From NCBI GenBank assembly GCA_950022295.1, contig OX465601.1, forward strand, positions 112,487,501 to 112,551,500: a DNA stretch of 64,000 nt, read 5' to 3'. Under the pieces are notes generated by a model. The model saw nothing but the letters and a program-made list of their open reading frames with translations, was not told the DNA's origin and ran no database searches. A program made the position numbers and the translations under genes. Source of the stretch: Bromus sterilis (Eukaryota > Streptophyta > Magnoliopsida > Poales > Poaceae). Shown here piece by piece: positions 1 to 11,192 of this stretch; the first letter of the stretch is position 1, and each line of letters begins with the position of its first letter.

Positions 1-726
1 ATCTAATAATCCATCAGATCCGATCAAACTCAACATAGCAATAGCAGAAATATTACAAAGGTGCATCGATCATGTAGGGCAGCTCACAAGGTCTAAACAA
101 TGAAGATCAAAGAGGGGAGGAGAACATCACATAGCTACTGATCACGGACCCTTGGTCCAAAGAAAACTACTCATGGGAGATCCGGGGAGCATCCATGGTG
201 GAGAGGAGACTCCCGGAGCTCAATCCTCCCTCCGGCAGGGTGCCGGAAAGAGGTCTTCTGGTGCTCCCGATCTTGGAAGCGCGGCGGCAGCGGAACAAAG
301 GCGAGTTCGCGGAATAGGGTTCCTCCCCTGGAGTTTTCCCATGACGGGGAATAAATAGGCGAAGGGGGGCAGCCAGAGGTGGACCAGGGGCCCCAGGTGC
401 CCCCCTGGCGCGGCCAGGGGTGGGGCCGCGTCGGGTGGCCGCCTGGGCCCCCCTGGCCCCCCTCTGGCCCCTCCCGGGCTCTTCTCGAAGCTTCCGTCAC
501 GCTGATTTTTTATCTGAATTTTCCCGAATTTTTCTGGCACTTTTTATATGGGGGAAAACTGAAATAGAAAAACAGCAGAAAACAGGAACTGGCACTCGGG
601 TGCACTGAGTTAATAGGTTAGTCCAAATATGATCAAAAATGTATGAAAGTGTATCTAGATCATAGAAATATCACGCAAAACATGCATGGAGAAAGCAGAA
701 ATTATCGATACGTTTTGGACGTATCA
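1..726 (-). mobile_element. Partial LTR, Gypsy family B (second copy)
   Basis: This stretch matches the LTRs at 20745-22353 and 38422-40013. On the minus strand it begins with the typical TGATACGTCC end, which lies at 717-726 on the plus strand. The window edge cuts its other end. The middle (about 360-500) is very GC-rich, as in the other copies. Internal-domain sequence follows directly at 727, so this is the 3' LTR of a minus-strand element. The short ORFs here recur in every LTR copy and are not genes. Confidence 0.85.
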
Positions 727-2855
727 ACAATCACATGCGTGAGAAAGGCAAATGATAGATATGATGTGAGGAGTAGGGATTGCCATGCAACGGATGCACA
801 TGTGAGCTATAGAAAGCTCTCCAATGGAACTAGTGGGGGTGCATCCAACTTGTTTGCTCATGAAGACCTAGAGCTCATTTGAGGAAGCTCATCATTGGAA
901 TATACAAGCCAAGTTCTATAGTGTAAAGGTCCCCACATAGCTATATGCATGTATGATGATCTCTATGGAGTACAATATATAAGAGGGAGTACGAGTGTGG
1001 ATGTTCTAAAAAGGAATAGTAGTGTGCCCCCTTCTCTCTTTTTATTTCCTTTTTCTCTTTTTCCATTTTTCTGTATTTTTTTGGAGGCCTCAATGGCTCT
1101 TTCTATTTAACTCTCATTTGTCCTCTTTGGGATATTTTCCTCACTTTTGGGGCAACACTCTATATATTAGAAGAAGTATAGAATATATTTCACACTTTAC
1201 AAAAGTACTCAACATAAAGAAGATGAAGCTATCATGATGTATGCAAATGTATGCCTCTGCCTGTGTAGCAGGATATGCAATGATACTAGCGCGTCATGTA
1301 GCAATGATTAGGGCAAGGCCCAACTAGCATGTGACTCATCGATCAAGCAAAAGCATGTATGACATGAAGATCAAGTCATAAGAAGGTGGATGTTGCATGT
1401 CAATGTATCTCGGAAAGGTTATTGAAATGCCTTGATAGGTAGGTATGGTGGCTGTTTTGAGGAAAGATATAAGAAGGTTTATGATGACAGAGCGTATCAT
1501 GTCAAGGGTTTGGATGCACCGGCGAAGTATGCGCCAACTCTCGAGGTGAGAAAAGGGCAATGCACGCTACTGAAAAGGCTAGAAAAATATGAGGAGGTGG
1601 AAGTGTCAACTTTCGAATACTTACATTAGTCCGAAGAACTCATGCACTTATTATCAATAACTCTCAATCTAATCAGGAGGTTCACAAAGAGAAAAGTACC
1701 CCGAGGAGGAGTGTATTGGGGTTTGGTTATCCTTCCGCATCCTCGAATCATGGTACGTGAGTGTACTCTAATATCTGATCCCTCAAAAGATTAGTGATCC
1801 ATTTAGTAGCTAGGGTTCTCAACTAGTTTTTTTGTAGTTTTTCGAAAATAAACACGGATTGCCGAAAATACAACATCTATCACTAATAGGCTAAAGCTCT
1901 TGACACCAAAAGTTCAAACATTACTCAAAACAATACCTCAAAACTATCGCAAGTTACTACTACAATTGAATAGCAACCTCAATTACATACTTTAAGTCAA
2001 GACACACAACTCAGTGCAACAGGCCAACTCTCTAAACAAGACAAACATGAAGACTCAAGAGAGTTCCAGCAACAATCTAAACAAAATCTCTTAAAAGATA
2101 AGCATGAAAACTAAGAGCTAAGCATGACAGTAGCTACGAAAAGATAAAGAACACACACAGAAAATAAAGATACGCATGAAAATCCTATGATGTGTTCTAG
2201 TTTAAACTGGAGCGTGTTTCTCTCCCACACAAATAAAGATGGGTTCTAACTTGTTATAAACAGCAAACAAATCTAAAGAAAACTAAAAAGGTAAAGAGCA
2301 AGACGCTCCAAGCATAGCACATGACGCATGAAGTGATAAAAATATAGTGGAACGAAGGACAAACTGATAATTGCTGATGGAGAAGGGGATGCACGGGGGC
2401 ATCCCAAAGCTTAGATGCTTGAGTCTCCTTGGATATTTCTTGGGGGTGCATGGGGCATCCCCAAGCTTGAGAGTTTGACACTCCCGGATCTTCTTTCATC
2501 ATCTTCCCTCGCACACTTGAAAACTCCCTTCATACATAACTCATCATAAGCTGATTAGAGAGGTTAGTACCCATAATAAAATAATTTGCCTCTACTGGAA
2601 ATTAAGATATTCTTGAAGAGATACTGTTTCTCAAGACTCCCCAAAAGTTTTTGCAAAGAAAAAACTAGCGCAAGATTTGCAAACCTGGGAAAACGCAAAA
2701 CAGGGCAGAATCTGTGAAAAACAAACCAGCAGGTAGTAAATATTTTCTTTGGGGTACTTCTGCAACTCAAATAAAAAAACTGAGAACATATGCACAAAAG
2801 CTAATTGTATAGAGCACACTGTCAAAAAAATTCAGATCAAAAGATGATCTCGTGA
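727..2855 (-). mobile_element. Non-coding internal domain of family B element, truncated
   Basis: It is collinear with the internal domain of element B at 22870-23800 and 34839-35960. About 500 bases next to the LTR are missing here. No element A insertion is present: around 1713-1745 the sequence runs straight through the site that is interrupted in B, so this copy shows the empty site. Around 2385-2500 there are two diverged copies of a block containing GGGGCATCCC and CAAGCTT, also present in B at 35510-35610. No coding sequence is recognisable. Similarity stops near 2855, where unrelated LINE-type coding sequence begins. Confidence 0.8.
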
Positions 2856-2861
2856 TTTTAT

Positions 2862-3788
2862 CCGATTTTCCCACTCTAACTTTGATGCGGTAAGCCTTCC
2901 AGGCTGGGACGAACTCCACTAAACCTTTCACGGCAGAGGGTTGCGAAGGGAAATCAACATACGAATCGGTCCACGACGAAGGAGGGAGTCCAAGTCCACC
3001 GGGACCGGTGCCCCGATGAGTTCCCCAAACACCATGAGCACCGCTTCATTACGCATCTCCGAGGGGACATCATCCAACAGAACCCACACATCGACCAGGG
3101 AGTCGAACGAGCGATCCACATCCACAGCCTCACGAACAGAGATAGCAGTTTGGTGCAACGGGAGGGTGAAACTAGCGCTTCTGTCCACCATGCGCATGCT
3201 CACCCTCGAAGGGAAGACCACACCAAATTCAGAATCAGACAACTTCTCAAGTTGCCATTCCGAGTTCTCCAGCCCCCACTCCTGCAGTTCAACAGCCATC
3301 ATCTCGAGAGAGATCACACCATCCAGTACCGTGATAACCGCCGCGTTCTGAACCTGGTGTTTGGCCACAACTACACCCCCTCCACCAGTCATACCAAAGA
3401 ATCCACAGCCCGGTAGCCCCATCCCGAAGTGTTTCAGAGCCGTGGGAGGGGAACGAAATTGGCAATCAACAGCCAGGTGCCCCTCGGCACGGCAGATAAG
3501 GCAAAAGTGCGGAGCTTTGCATTGAGACTGGAAATGGTTGGGGCGGTGACAAGAGAAGCAGGTAACCTGGCCTTGGGAGCTATTGGACGAGGCACCCACC
3601 GGCGGCTAAGGGAGAATCCCCTCACTAGAGCCAGATCCCGGTCCATAGGCCCCATCACGAGCCCCAAACTTGCGCTTGTTGGGGTTGAAGTAGCGCGCGC
3701 CACCCTAATTAGAACCACGGCCCCCTTGCTGGAAGAATCCGCCGCGACCACCCTCAGCGGTGGAGGAAGGAGGACGCGAGGAAGCCAT
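2862..3788 (-). pseudogene. LINE ORF1-like zinc-knuckle protein, broken
   Basis: A reading frame starts at ATG 3786-3788 with a Gly/Arg-rich head. It contains two in-frame TAG codons (3705-3707 and 3606-3608) and reaches TGA at 2928-2930. A shift of frame near 2935 recovers about 20 more plausible codons, to about 2862. Two CCHC knuckles are visible (CFSCHRPNHFQSQC and CLICRAEGHLAVDC). They are followed by about 140 residues with alternating hydrophobic strands (FGVVFPS, VDVWVLLDDVPSEM, DLDSLLRRGPIRMLI) that resemble the DUF4283 region of plant L1-type ORF1 proteins. Such proteins bind RNA in LINE particles. No ORF2 follows, since family B sequence abuts it. A former host gene is possible but less likely. 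Confidence 0.6.
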
Positions 3789-3960
3789 ACCAGTCGCTAC
3801 CGCAAAGAAGACCACGAGGGTAGGAGGAGGAGGGAGGATACGGATCTGGCGAGGAAGAGAGGGAGAAAGAAATGCGCGCCGCATGTCGTGAGGAGCAGCT
3901 GGGAACCCTAGAGATAAGTGTAGGGTTCCACGACGGTTCCATAAATATCCAGCGCGAAGC
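3789..3960 (-). other. Leader of the LINE-like ORF
   Basis: A pyrimidine-rich stretch on the minus strand lies upstream of the zinc-knuckle start and ends at the G-tract junction. Its frame stays open upstream of the ATG, so an earlier start cannot be excluded. It may be the 5' untranslated region of the LINE-type element. Confidence 0.3.
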
Positions 3961-3973
3961 GGGGGGGGGGGGG
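3961..3973. repeat. Poly-G tract at an element junction
   Basis: A run of 13 G separates the LINE-like leader from the truncated LTR of element E. The intact 3' LTR of E has only GGG here (7811-7813), so about ten G are extra. The tract may come from end joining or be an assembly weakness. Confidence 0.7.
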
Positions 3974-4613
3974 TACCCTTAACGAGATAATAAGAGTAAG
4001 ATAACAAGATATCTAACCGAGCCAGGTGTTACTCGGATACACCAACTCGGATGGTCTTACTCAGATACAACAACTCGGATGCTGCAACTCGGATGCTCCA
4101 ACTCAGATGCTCCAACTCGGATGGATTTACTCTGCACGTGGCAACTCTGCATATATCAACTCTGCACGTGGCAACTCTGCATGTATCAAATCTGCATTAA
4201 AAGGGGAGTTACTCAAGACATCCCACTACTCCAAGCATTAGTTCATGTAATAAGTAGTACTATAAAAAGCCGCATTTATTAGGCACTAATCTCTCATTAA
4301 TTCTCCATTATGTAAAATGAAGAGGTGGGAATGGCGAACTCTATATAAGCCATCCACCACCACGCTCTCAAGGGCTGGACTCTCCCTTCTTCCTCTACCT
4401 CACTCTTTCTCTCCCATGGGAAGAACTCATGTACATAATCTTGTTCATACAAAGATAAGGAAAAAGCTCCTCCGGGAGCACGAGACGTAGGGATTTTATC
4501 TCCTCCGCGAGAGTCCCGAACTCGACAAAATCGCTTGCGTGACCCGTTTGCATTTCGATAGATCATGCTCCGTTCATACCCCTCTCTCTATTGTCAGGAT
4601 TATATCGACGACA
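3972..4613 (+). mobile_element. 5' LTR of element E, lacking its first 45 bp
   Basis: GGTACCCTTAACGAGATAAT here matches 7812-7831 in the 3' LTR. The first 45 bases of the LTR, present at 7767-7811, are missing. The LTR ends in ATCGACGACA, and a primer-binding-site motif follows at once. The body holds short direct repeats of AACTCGGATG and CAACTCTGCA type (4040-4195). The complete LTR would be about 690 bp. Confidence 0.8.
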
Positions 4614-4634
4614 GTTGGCGCCCACCTTGGGGCT
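4614..4634 (+). other. Primer binding site of element E
   Basis: TTGGCGCCCACCTTGGGGC starts two bases after the LTR terminus. This TTGGCGCC type of PBS is common in grass Gypsy elements of the Tat group. Confidence 0.7.
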
Positions 4635-7600
4635 TGGCGTCTATCGAGCCATGATGCGAATGGTTTGTATTCACTCTTACACCTATTTTCTGTTGGTCTT
4701 GATGCACGTTGTTTTTGCCAAGAATAGGAAATTCTCGGATGATCTTTTTCAAGCCCGAAGATGAACAACCAAACAAATACACAAAGATGTTGTGTGTCCA
4801 GCAAGCGACGATCTACAACTTGCAGCTCTAAGCGTTGGTTGCGTCTCACCTCCGCCACCGCGCTCGCCTCCACCTCCGCGTTGGCCGCGGCCGCCTCCGC
4901 TCGTATCCAACTCGGACGACTCCTTCCCCCGCATCGGTTGCGAGAACACGGGGGTCGTCTTAGCCGGTGAAACGTCTCTTCTCATTATTTTCCCTCGAGC
5001 CTCTCTGCTGAAAGTGCGCTGAGAAAGTTAAACTCTCGCGTAATTTAATTGTGGTTAAATCACAACGGCCAGTGCAGAACGAGAGGATGATTAATTACAT
5101 GCGAAACTGTAGCATGCAGGCCATTAAAACCTTAATTGCATGTTAATGCAATACCATTTGTTGTTACTACTACCACATTACTAAAATGCAATTAATGCGT
5201 TGCCTTCGTACCCAAGTTTTGTGCACTGAGTAACTTACAGGTCTGCTAAAAAGCTCAATCCGATGGGAGGAGAACACGACTCGAACGTTTTCCTCGCAGC
5301 AACTCGGACGGCTACATGCATGGAAAAACTCAGGACACTTTCCCGACTTGGCTGCGACTCAGACGTCGGTTACTCTCCGGCTCAGTCCTCTAGCGACTCG
5401 GTCTCCACCAACAATTCGGGTCGCCTTTATGAACTCAATAAACGATAATTAATTATTTCCCGTGCTGGTTACCATTCTAATTGACTACATGCCATTCAAT
5501 TTCCATACCAGTTAATTTGTGCATGCACACATTAATAGCCATTTAACATCTAATCTATATGTGCACCTTCATCAACTTGTCCGAGCGCATGGCCGTTTGG
5601 CTGGAGATATGTTCATCGGTTTTTCCTGTAAGCTAAGTAAATTCGCATACTTCATTCTCATACATTTTATGTATGGACAACAATTGACCCTAGTTATGCG
5701 GATGAATTTCGCACTCGAACAACTAACGTGCAGACTCATTTGGATAAATTTGGCATTTTCCTGTTCTGCAATGGCTCGGTCTCCATCGGCTCTTCTGCAA
5801 TGACTCAGCTTTCATCGACTCTTCTGCAACGAGTCGACCTCAAGCATAATCAATGAACTTTTTCGAGGACTTCTATTTGTCATGGCTTCATCGACTTTGA
5901 CTACCTCCCCAACGCGGAAACAGCTAAGTTTCTCATACGACCAAACTTCGTATTACACATTTTAGTGAGCTTGTCTCTCCCGAGCTTCTCCCGGGATCCT
6001 CTTCTCGCTTTTACCCGAGTCTACCTCGATGAAACACAAATCACATTCCCCGTATTTCGACCGGTCCGCCGTTAAAAGTTGTAACACACTCAGTGGCTAC
6101 AACTTAGTTAGAATCACATTTACCTTTATGGTTGTTTCTCTTCTACCCTAAGTAGATGCGCCGCCAGTCGGCAGGTTCTTTACTTGGTTTTCTCTTATTC
6201 TTCGTGAAACGCCTACACATGCTCGGTACCATAAACGCCTACTCTTCGTCTCCAACCCGGTCGTAACCTGGTTGTCTGGTTAGCAAGAGCAAAAGCTAAT
6301 GGTCTGCCGAATCGCTAAATGGATAAACACGAAAGAACAAATAAACCAAGTGAAATATATTGCTATCTATAAAGTTTAAGTTTTATACTTTACTATCTGC
6401 AAAGTTTGAATTATACACTTTATTTCTGCAAAGTTTAAAGTTCCGTGTTTTCACTCAGCTTTCTGGGTTTGACTACTATAATACTTTCATTGTCTATCTG
6501 TTTGCATTTTCTTTCTGGTCAATGAAGGAAATATCCTTGGTTTCATTCCGTGCTCGCGCACAACGAAATTCCAAATTCCTTCAAGAAACAACACTCAAGA
6601 AAATATTGCGTGTCCACGCACGATGAATTTTTTTGTATAGCTTCAGTAAAAGACTCCAACTAACTACCAATAGTTAGTCGGAGCCTTGGGGGTTACACCC
6701 ACTAGGTGCACTGATCGTGCTCCCACTGAAAGAAAAATTTCCCGAGTAGATCTTCACTCGGAAAAACAACATGCCGAGTAAGGCATCACCCAGACACACC
6801 CAGTGGGTGGTCAATAAAAACCGAGTAAGTTATCACTCGGATACTCAACAAAACCGAGTAAGTTGTCACTTGATAACCTAAATCATAACCGAGTAAGTCA
6901 TCACTCGAAGTATTTTTCCGAGTAAGCTACTACTCGGAGAGAGTCATTGCTAAAACAACCGAGTAAGTTGTCACTCGGAAATCCTTCTGAGTAAGTTAAC
7001 ACTCGGAAAGAGTTGTTGCCAGAACAACCGAGTAAGTTGTCACTCGGAGCGTCAAAGAAAGCAAACAATAAAAAAAAACTCAAAGCAGTGACAGGATGGG
7101 ATACCGCCTGAAGCTAAGTAATGAGTTAGAAAGAAACTGCATTCTGGAACACACAACAAACAGAAAATCTTGTATTCATTAGTTGTTCGAGAAATGTTCC
7201 GAATGGTTAATTCACTAATAGTTCGTCTCTGACGAAGATTGCCAGATTATTAGTATGATAAGGTGCGAGGGGTAAAGAATTGATATCCCATGTGGTATGA
7301 CCTCAAGCTCATTATGATGCTTTAGGATATCGAACTTTACAAATCTAGTTTATATGGAGTTTAAGGCCATTTACTCCAAGACACGCCTTCCGAGGCCTCA
7401 GTCCACCTCTTCCAAGAGACGCTTGAGTGTCGCCAGATTTTTTCTTTAACTTGCCCGACCCACATACAAGGGAAAAGTGTAAACTTCAGTAAAGTCCTTC
7501 CGGGCCTCTTATTGAATTTAATCTTCATATACCTTATGAATATGTCATCACTAGGAAGAGCATTCTCCTTTGATAAAATCAATTATCCCAATTAATAAAA

Positions 7601-7766
7601 AGTCTCCAATCAAAAGACTCCGAGTAACTTCAAGAAATTACTCGGAGCCTTGGGGCTACACCTAATGGGTGCACTAAGAAGTGCTCCCACTGGAAGGATT
7701 TATACAAAAAGTCTCCAATCAAAAGACTCCGAGTAACTTCAAGTTACTCGGAGCCTTAGGGGCTAC
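4635..7766 (+). mobile_element. Coding-free internal domain of element E
   Basis: About 3.1 kb lie between the PBS and the 3' LTR. No gag, protease, RT, RNase H or integrase motif is visible in any frame. Short GC-rich ORFs around 4760-5020 show no motif. The element looks like a large retrotransposon derivative that depends on proteins from elsewhere. The 3' part carries repeated ACTCGGAGCCTT...GGGGCTAC blocks near 6675, 7640 and 7745. The last is the likely polypurine tract, directly before the 3' LTR at 7767. Confidence 0.7.
6770..7050. repeat. Degenerate array of CCGAGTAAGT...ACTCGG units
   Basis: At least seven irregular copies of an approximately 20-bp unit, CCGAGTAAGTTGTCACTCGG, occur between about 6770 and 7050. 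Each can fold because CCGAGT pairs with ACTCGG. The spacing is about 30-40 bp. The array lies inside element E and is non-coding. Confidence 0.7.
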
Positions 7767-7936
7767 TGTCGTGGTCATACTTAAGCCATACCCTTAAGTA
7801 TCGCATATCATGGGTACCCTTAACGAGATAATAAGAGTAAGATAACATGACATATAACCGAGCCAGGTGTTACTCGGATACGCCAACTCAGATGGTCTTA
7901 CTCGGATACAACAACTCGGATGGTTTAACTCGGATG
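7767..7936 (+). mobile_element. 3' LTR of element E, truncated
   Basis: It starts TGTCGTGGTCATACTTAAGC directly after the purine-rich GGAGCCTTAGGGGCTAC. From 7812 it parallels the 5' LTR at 3972. Similarity is lost at about 7936, so roughly the last 500 bp of the LTR are missing. Both outer ends of E are therefore eroded and no target duplication can be tested. Confidence 0.75.
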
Positions 7937-9100
7937 TTGTATATATGTAATATGAAACTAAACTTTGCAGCTGGACTTACCTTTATAAATGAGTCTTTGA
8001 AATTACTAAAAATTCTAGAAAATATACACGTGCCAGCCCATTTATTCTAACAGCTAGCTTATATAGCTGAGAAGATCATATCCTGCGGGACTAACTGAAC
8101 TGCAAGAGATCTTTACAGGTGCAGAAAAATCCAGCTAGCTACGACACATCATATTCCATTTCTATTTTAGTAAGATTAGTCCACTTAGTGATGATAATGA
8201 TGATGTAAAGCAGCCAGAGCCAGGTGTTGGAAATGCAATGCAGACGGATGAGCCGGGCAGCGAGGTCGGCAAATCATTCCAGCTCTGACAGAGGATCACG
8301 TACTTACCGTACTAATCTGCAGTTTAATGGCGATATCGATCCATCATGGTCCATGAATAAGACGGCGACAGATTAGGCCCACGCACGAAGGAATCCACCC
8401 TGATCCCCCAGCGGCGCAAACGTGTGCACGTCTCTCGTCCTGATAAACATATCTACTCCGTAGTTAGCTATGCAGCTCCAAGTCTCTTTCCATCAATCCA
8501 TCTCCGTCGTCGTGCCCGCGACATCGCCGTCGCCGGCAAGAAAGAAACCATTTCGTGACCTATAAGTTTAATTCCGCGACACATCTCGTCGACCTCGCTA
8601 CCCATCCACGGACGAAGGCGACGCGCCGGCCGGTGTGGTCTATCGACCGTCTGCTGCAAACTACTGCTCCTGTCGCCTGTGGCGTGTACATCTACACTTG
8701 ATACTACTCCCTTCGATCGGTCGGATACATTCATTTAAACGACAAGTAATTTCGATCAGACAGAGTACTATTTGTATATATGAATGAAATGAAATGAATC
8801 TTCCAAGAGCCTGACGCGCGGCCGTGCTTTGCCTGCCACCACGAATAGCTCGGCCGGCTTCCCGGCCAAGCGTACAATATCCAGCCGTTTTGTGACCCAC
8901 GGTGGTCGACCTGCGATGCGAGTAAAGTGTGGTGGCGACGTAGCGTGACTGAAATCTGTATGTTGCGAAGAACATAAAAGAGCGAAAGAAGGCGCGCCAC
9001 CTAACCTGGACCAATCAATCTGCACACTACATCCAGCCAAGCCAACCTCGCCCGTTAAAGTAGTTGATCAATGTGTTGTGCTCTCCCTTCTCTCTTCTTG
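7937..9100. other. Upstream region of the remorin gene
   Basis: About 1.2 kb contain no convincing coding sequence. The ORFs on either strand (8468-9040) overlap in several frames and have no recognised motif. The region is non-repetitive compared with its surroundings, as expected for a gene promoter region. A CCAAT-type box (ACCAATCAATC) lies near 9010. Confidence 0.5.
8703..8776. mobile_element. Degenerate Stowaway-like MITE remnant
   Basis: TACTACTCCCTTCGATCGG at the left and CAGACAGAGTACTA at the right look like worn CTCCCTCCG / CGGAGGGAG ends. ATACATTCATTTAAACGAC inside resembles common Triticeae Stowaway interiors. The ends no longer pair well. Confidence 0.4.
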
Positions 9101-9108
9101 TGCCCGCT

Positions 9109-9118
9109 ACATATACTC
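9109..9118 (+). promoter_or_regulatory. Possible TATA element of the remorin gene
   Basis: ACATATACTC lies about 100 bp before the start codon. Transcription beginning some 30 bp downstream would leave a leader of about 75 bp and exclude the upstream ATGs at 9064-9080. This is a weak match. Confidence 0.25.
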
Positions 9119-9215
9119 TTGTGTCCGACCAGCACAAGCAAAACCGTACTCTGATCGACCTCCTGCGACTCAAATATCTTGGTCGGAAAAGCAAGCAGAC
9201 AGCGAGGTTGATCAG

Positions 9216-10776
9216 ATGGCGGAGGAAGCGAAGGAGGTTGCGCCACCGGCGCCGGAGCTGACCAAGGACGTCGTGGACGACAAGGCGGCAGTTCCCTCGC
9301 CGGAGGAGTCTAAGGACCTGGTTGCCGCCGAGAGTACGTGTGTGCAGGTCGATTCATGCATGTTGCATGGTTAGCAGGGGAAACTGTGGTCAGGTCAGGT
9401 GTGCTAACCCTTTTCTTGTTTCTGTCTGACAGATGCTGAGGAGCCTGCAGCTACTGGGGGCTCACACGATCGAGGTAAGTACTGGTTTATCCTGACTGAA
9501 ATCATTTCGCAAAAAAAAAAGTCTGATTGAAATCCTGAAACCAACCGTTAAATGAGTAGTTAAACTGATGTGCAACTCTGCGCCTTCTTCAGACGCTTTC
9601 CTCACGAGGGTCGCCACCGAGAAGAGGACTTCTCTGATCAAGGCATGGGAGGAGAACGAGAAGGCCAAAGCAGAAAACAAGTGAGCCAGCCATTCTCTCT
9701 AAATCTATTATTCTTAAGAAGTTGATCTCACTATCTCTATTATCTTAACATACACACATGCCATTTCATCAAAGGCCTACCACAATATTTTTTTAGAACA
9801 AGCTTTTTATTATTAGTTGATCTAATGCACAAATTCATTTCATGACACATGCTACCTCACTTAACATGCATAAAAAAGTTTTTCATTATATTACGTCATT
9901 TATATTTAATAAATATTTTCAAGTGTAAAATAATAAAATACTCCCTCTGTAAACTAATATAAAATGTTTTAGATAACTAAACTAGTGATCTAAAACATTA
10001 TATCAATTTACGAAGGGAGTACAACACATAACATGATTTTTTTTACTTTTAGTTTATATATTATTAATTTAACTATTTACATTTTATACAATCAAATCAT
10101 TCAAAATATATTGCAATCGATTTCCGTAGCAACGTGCAAGGTATCCTCTAGTTTACTCAAAGTAAACAAAGGCTAATTGACCAACAACGGTGCAGTTCAC
10201 TGAGATGGCTCCCTTTTTGTCTGCATTAAAATTGCAACTTCCGCTACCCTCAAAATTGAGATGCGAGATGCTACGTCTCTACTGCACGAAGTGGACACGA
10301 AACATGATCCACACACAACACACTGATTCAAAGTTCAGAAATTCGTACCTCTCATTTAAGCCGTTTTTTTTTCATTTCTCGTGTCACCCAGGGCCGTGAA
10401 GTTGCTAGCGGACATCACCTCGTGGGAGAACTCCAAGGCCGCGGAAATGGAAGCCGAGCTCAAGAAGATACATGTAAGTTAGACATGTGAAGAAACTGAA
10501 ATATTACAAGTTCCCACTTACCAAAGCCTATTACTAACTGTCGCGAAACATTGCTGGGGCACGTACGCGCAGGAGCAGCTGGAGAAGAAGAAGGCGCGCT
10601 CTGTGGAGAAGCTGAAGAACAACGTGGCGATGGTGCACAAAGAGGCGGAGGAGAAGCGTGCGGCGGCGGAAGCTCGGTGCGGCGAGGAGATTGTCGCGGC
10701 GGAGGAGGCCGCCGCCAAGTACCGCGCCAAGGGGGAGGCGCCAAAGAAGCTGCTCTTCAAGGCCTTGAGAGGATAG
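9216..10776 (+). CDS. Remorin family protein, five exons
   Basis: Remorins are plant plasma-membrane nanodomain scaffold proteins that act on the cytosolic side, in signalling and plasmodesmal control. Exons are 9216-9333, 9433-9474, 9593-9680, 10392-10473 and 10573-10776. All introns have GT/AG ends and all junctions keep frame, giving 177 residues. Residues 1-53 are acidic, Pro/Ala-rich and probably disordered (AVPSPEESKD). From about 54 the Remorin_C domain shows RVATEKRTSLIKAWEENEK, SWENSKAAEMEAELKKI, EQLEKKKA and HKEAEEKRAAAEA, a predicted helix/coiled coil ending in AKYRAKGEAPKKLLFKALRG. The only cysteine is Cys146. The C-terminal cysteine used for membrane anchoring in many remorins is absent. 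Intron 3 (711 bp) carries a Helitron-like element and a MITE. A truncated DNA copy of exons 4-5 lies at 17062-17713. Confidence 0.93.
9734..10151 (+). mobile_element. Small Helitron-like element in remorin intron 3
   Basis: It begins A|TCTCTATTATCTTA and ends GTAGCAACGTGCAAGG...CTCTAG|T, which fits Helitron rules: 5' TC, 3' CTAG, insertion between A and T, and a GC-rich motif just before the 3' end. At 418 bp it is non-autonomous. It lies wholly within intron 3 and leaves both splice sites untouched. Confidence 0.65.
9941..10019. mobile_element. Stowaway-type MITE, 79 bp
   Basis: The terminal inverted repeats start CTCCCTCTGTAAACT and end with the near-complement AATTTACGAAGGGAG, and TA flanks both sides (9939-9940 and 10020-10021). 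Almost the whole element folds back, with AAACATTATATCAA answering TAATATAAAATGTTT. It is nested inside the Helitron-like element. Confidence 0.85.
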
Positions 10777-11184
10777 CCGGTAGCTGGCAGCGGCTTCGAA
10801 GACAGTACTCTTTGCTTCTTCAGCTTCTCTCTGTTTGACCGTTGTATTGTCTGCTGGTTATTTCTGCATCACCTCTGTGTTTATACGTGGATGTGGTATT
10901 AGTTTGTATGATATCATCAGTTGTATCGTCATGTTAATTTGTGGGATACCGGAATTATGTGTAAAGATTTTTTTTTCAGACAAGACAGTGTATAAAGATG
11001 GAGTAGTCTTTTCGTGCACACTGCACATTCTGTGTGTTGGTGGTTTGGGTAGGCGGCTCCCCCCTCAGCCAGGCTTTGCCCTCCGCTTGTTAGCTCGGCC
11101 TGCATCGATTTTTTTGGTCCTCACAAATCTTAAAATTGTCTGGGCTTGATTTTTTTCAGAATAAAAACTGTAGAATAATTGTTT
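10777..11184 (+). other. 3' flank of the remorin gene
   Basis: The first 200 bp are also present in the pseudogene copy at 17523-17713, so at least that much was attached to the gene when it was copied. It probably holds the 3' untranslated region. An AATAAA hexamer occurs at 11160, but it may lie beyond the natural end. No coding sequence is seen. Confidence 0.5.
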
Positions 11185-11192
11185 TCTTTATT

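Noticed and set aside
4760..5022. Possible gag start in element E
   Set aside because: The Ala/Pro/Arg-rich peptides in three frames have no gag, zinc-knuckle or protease motif.
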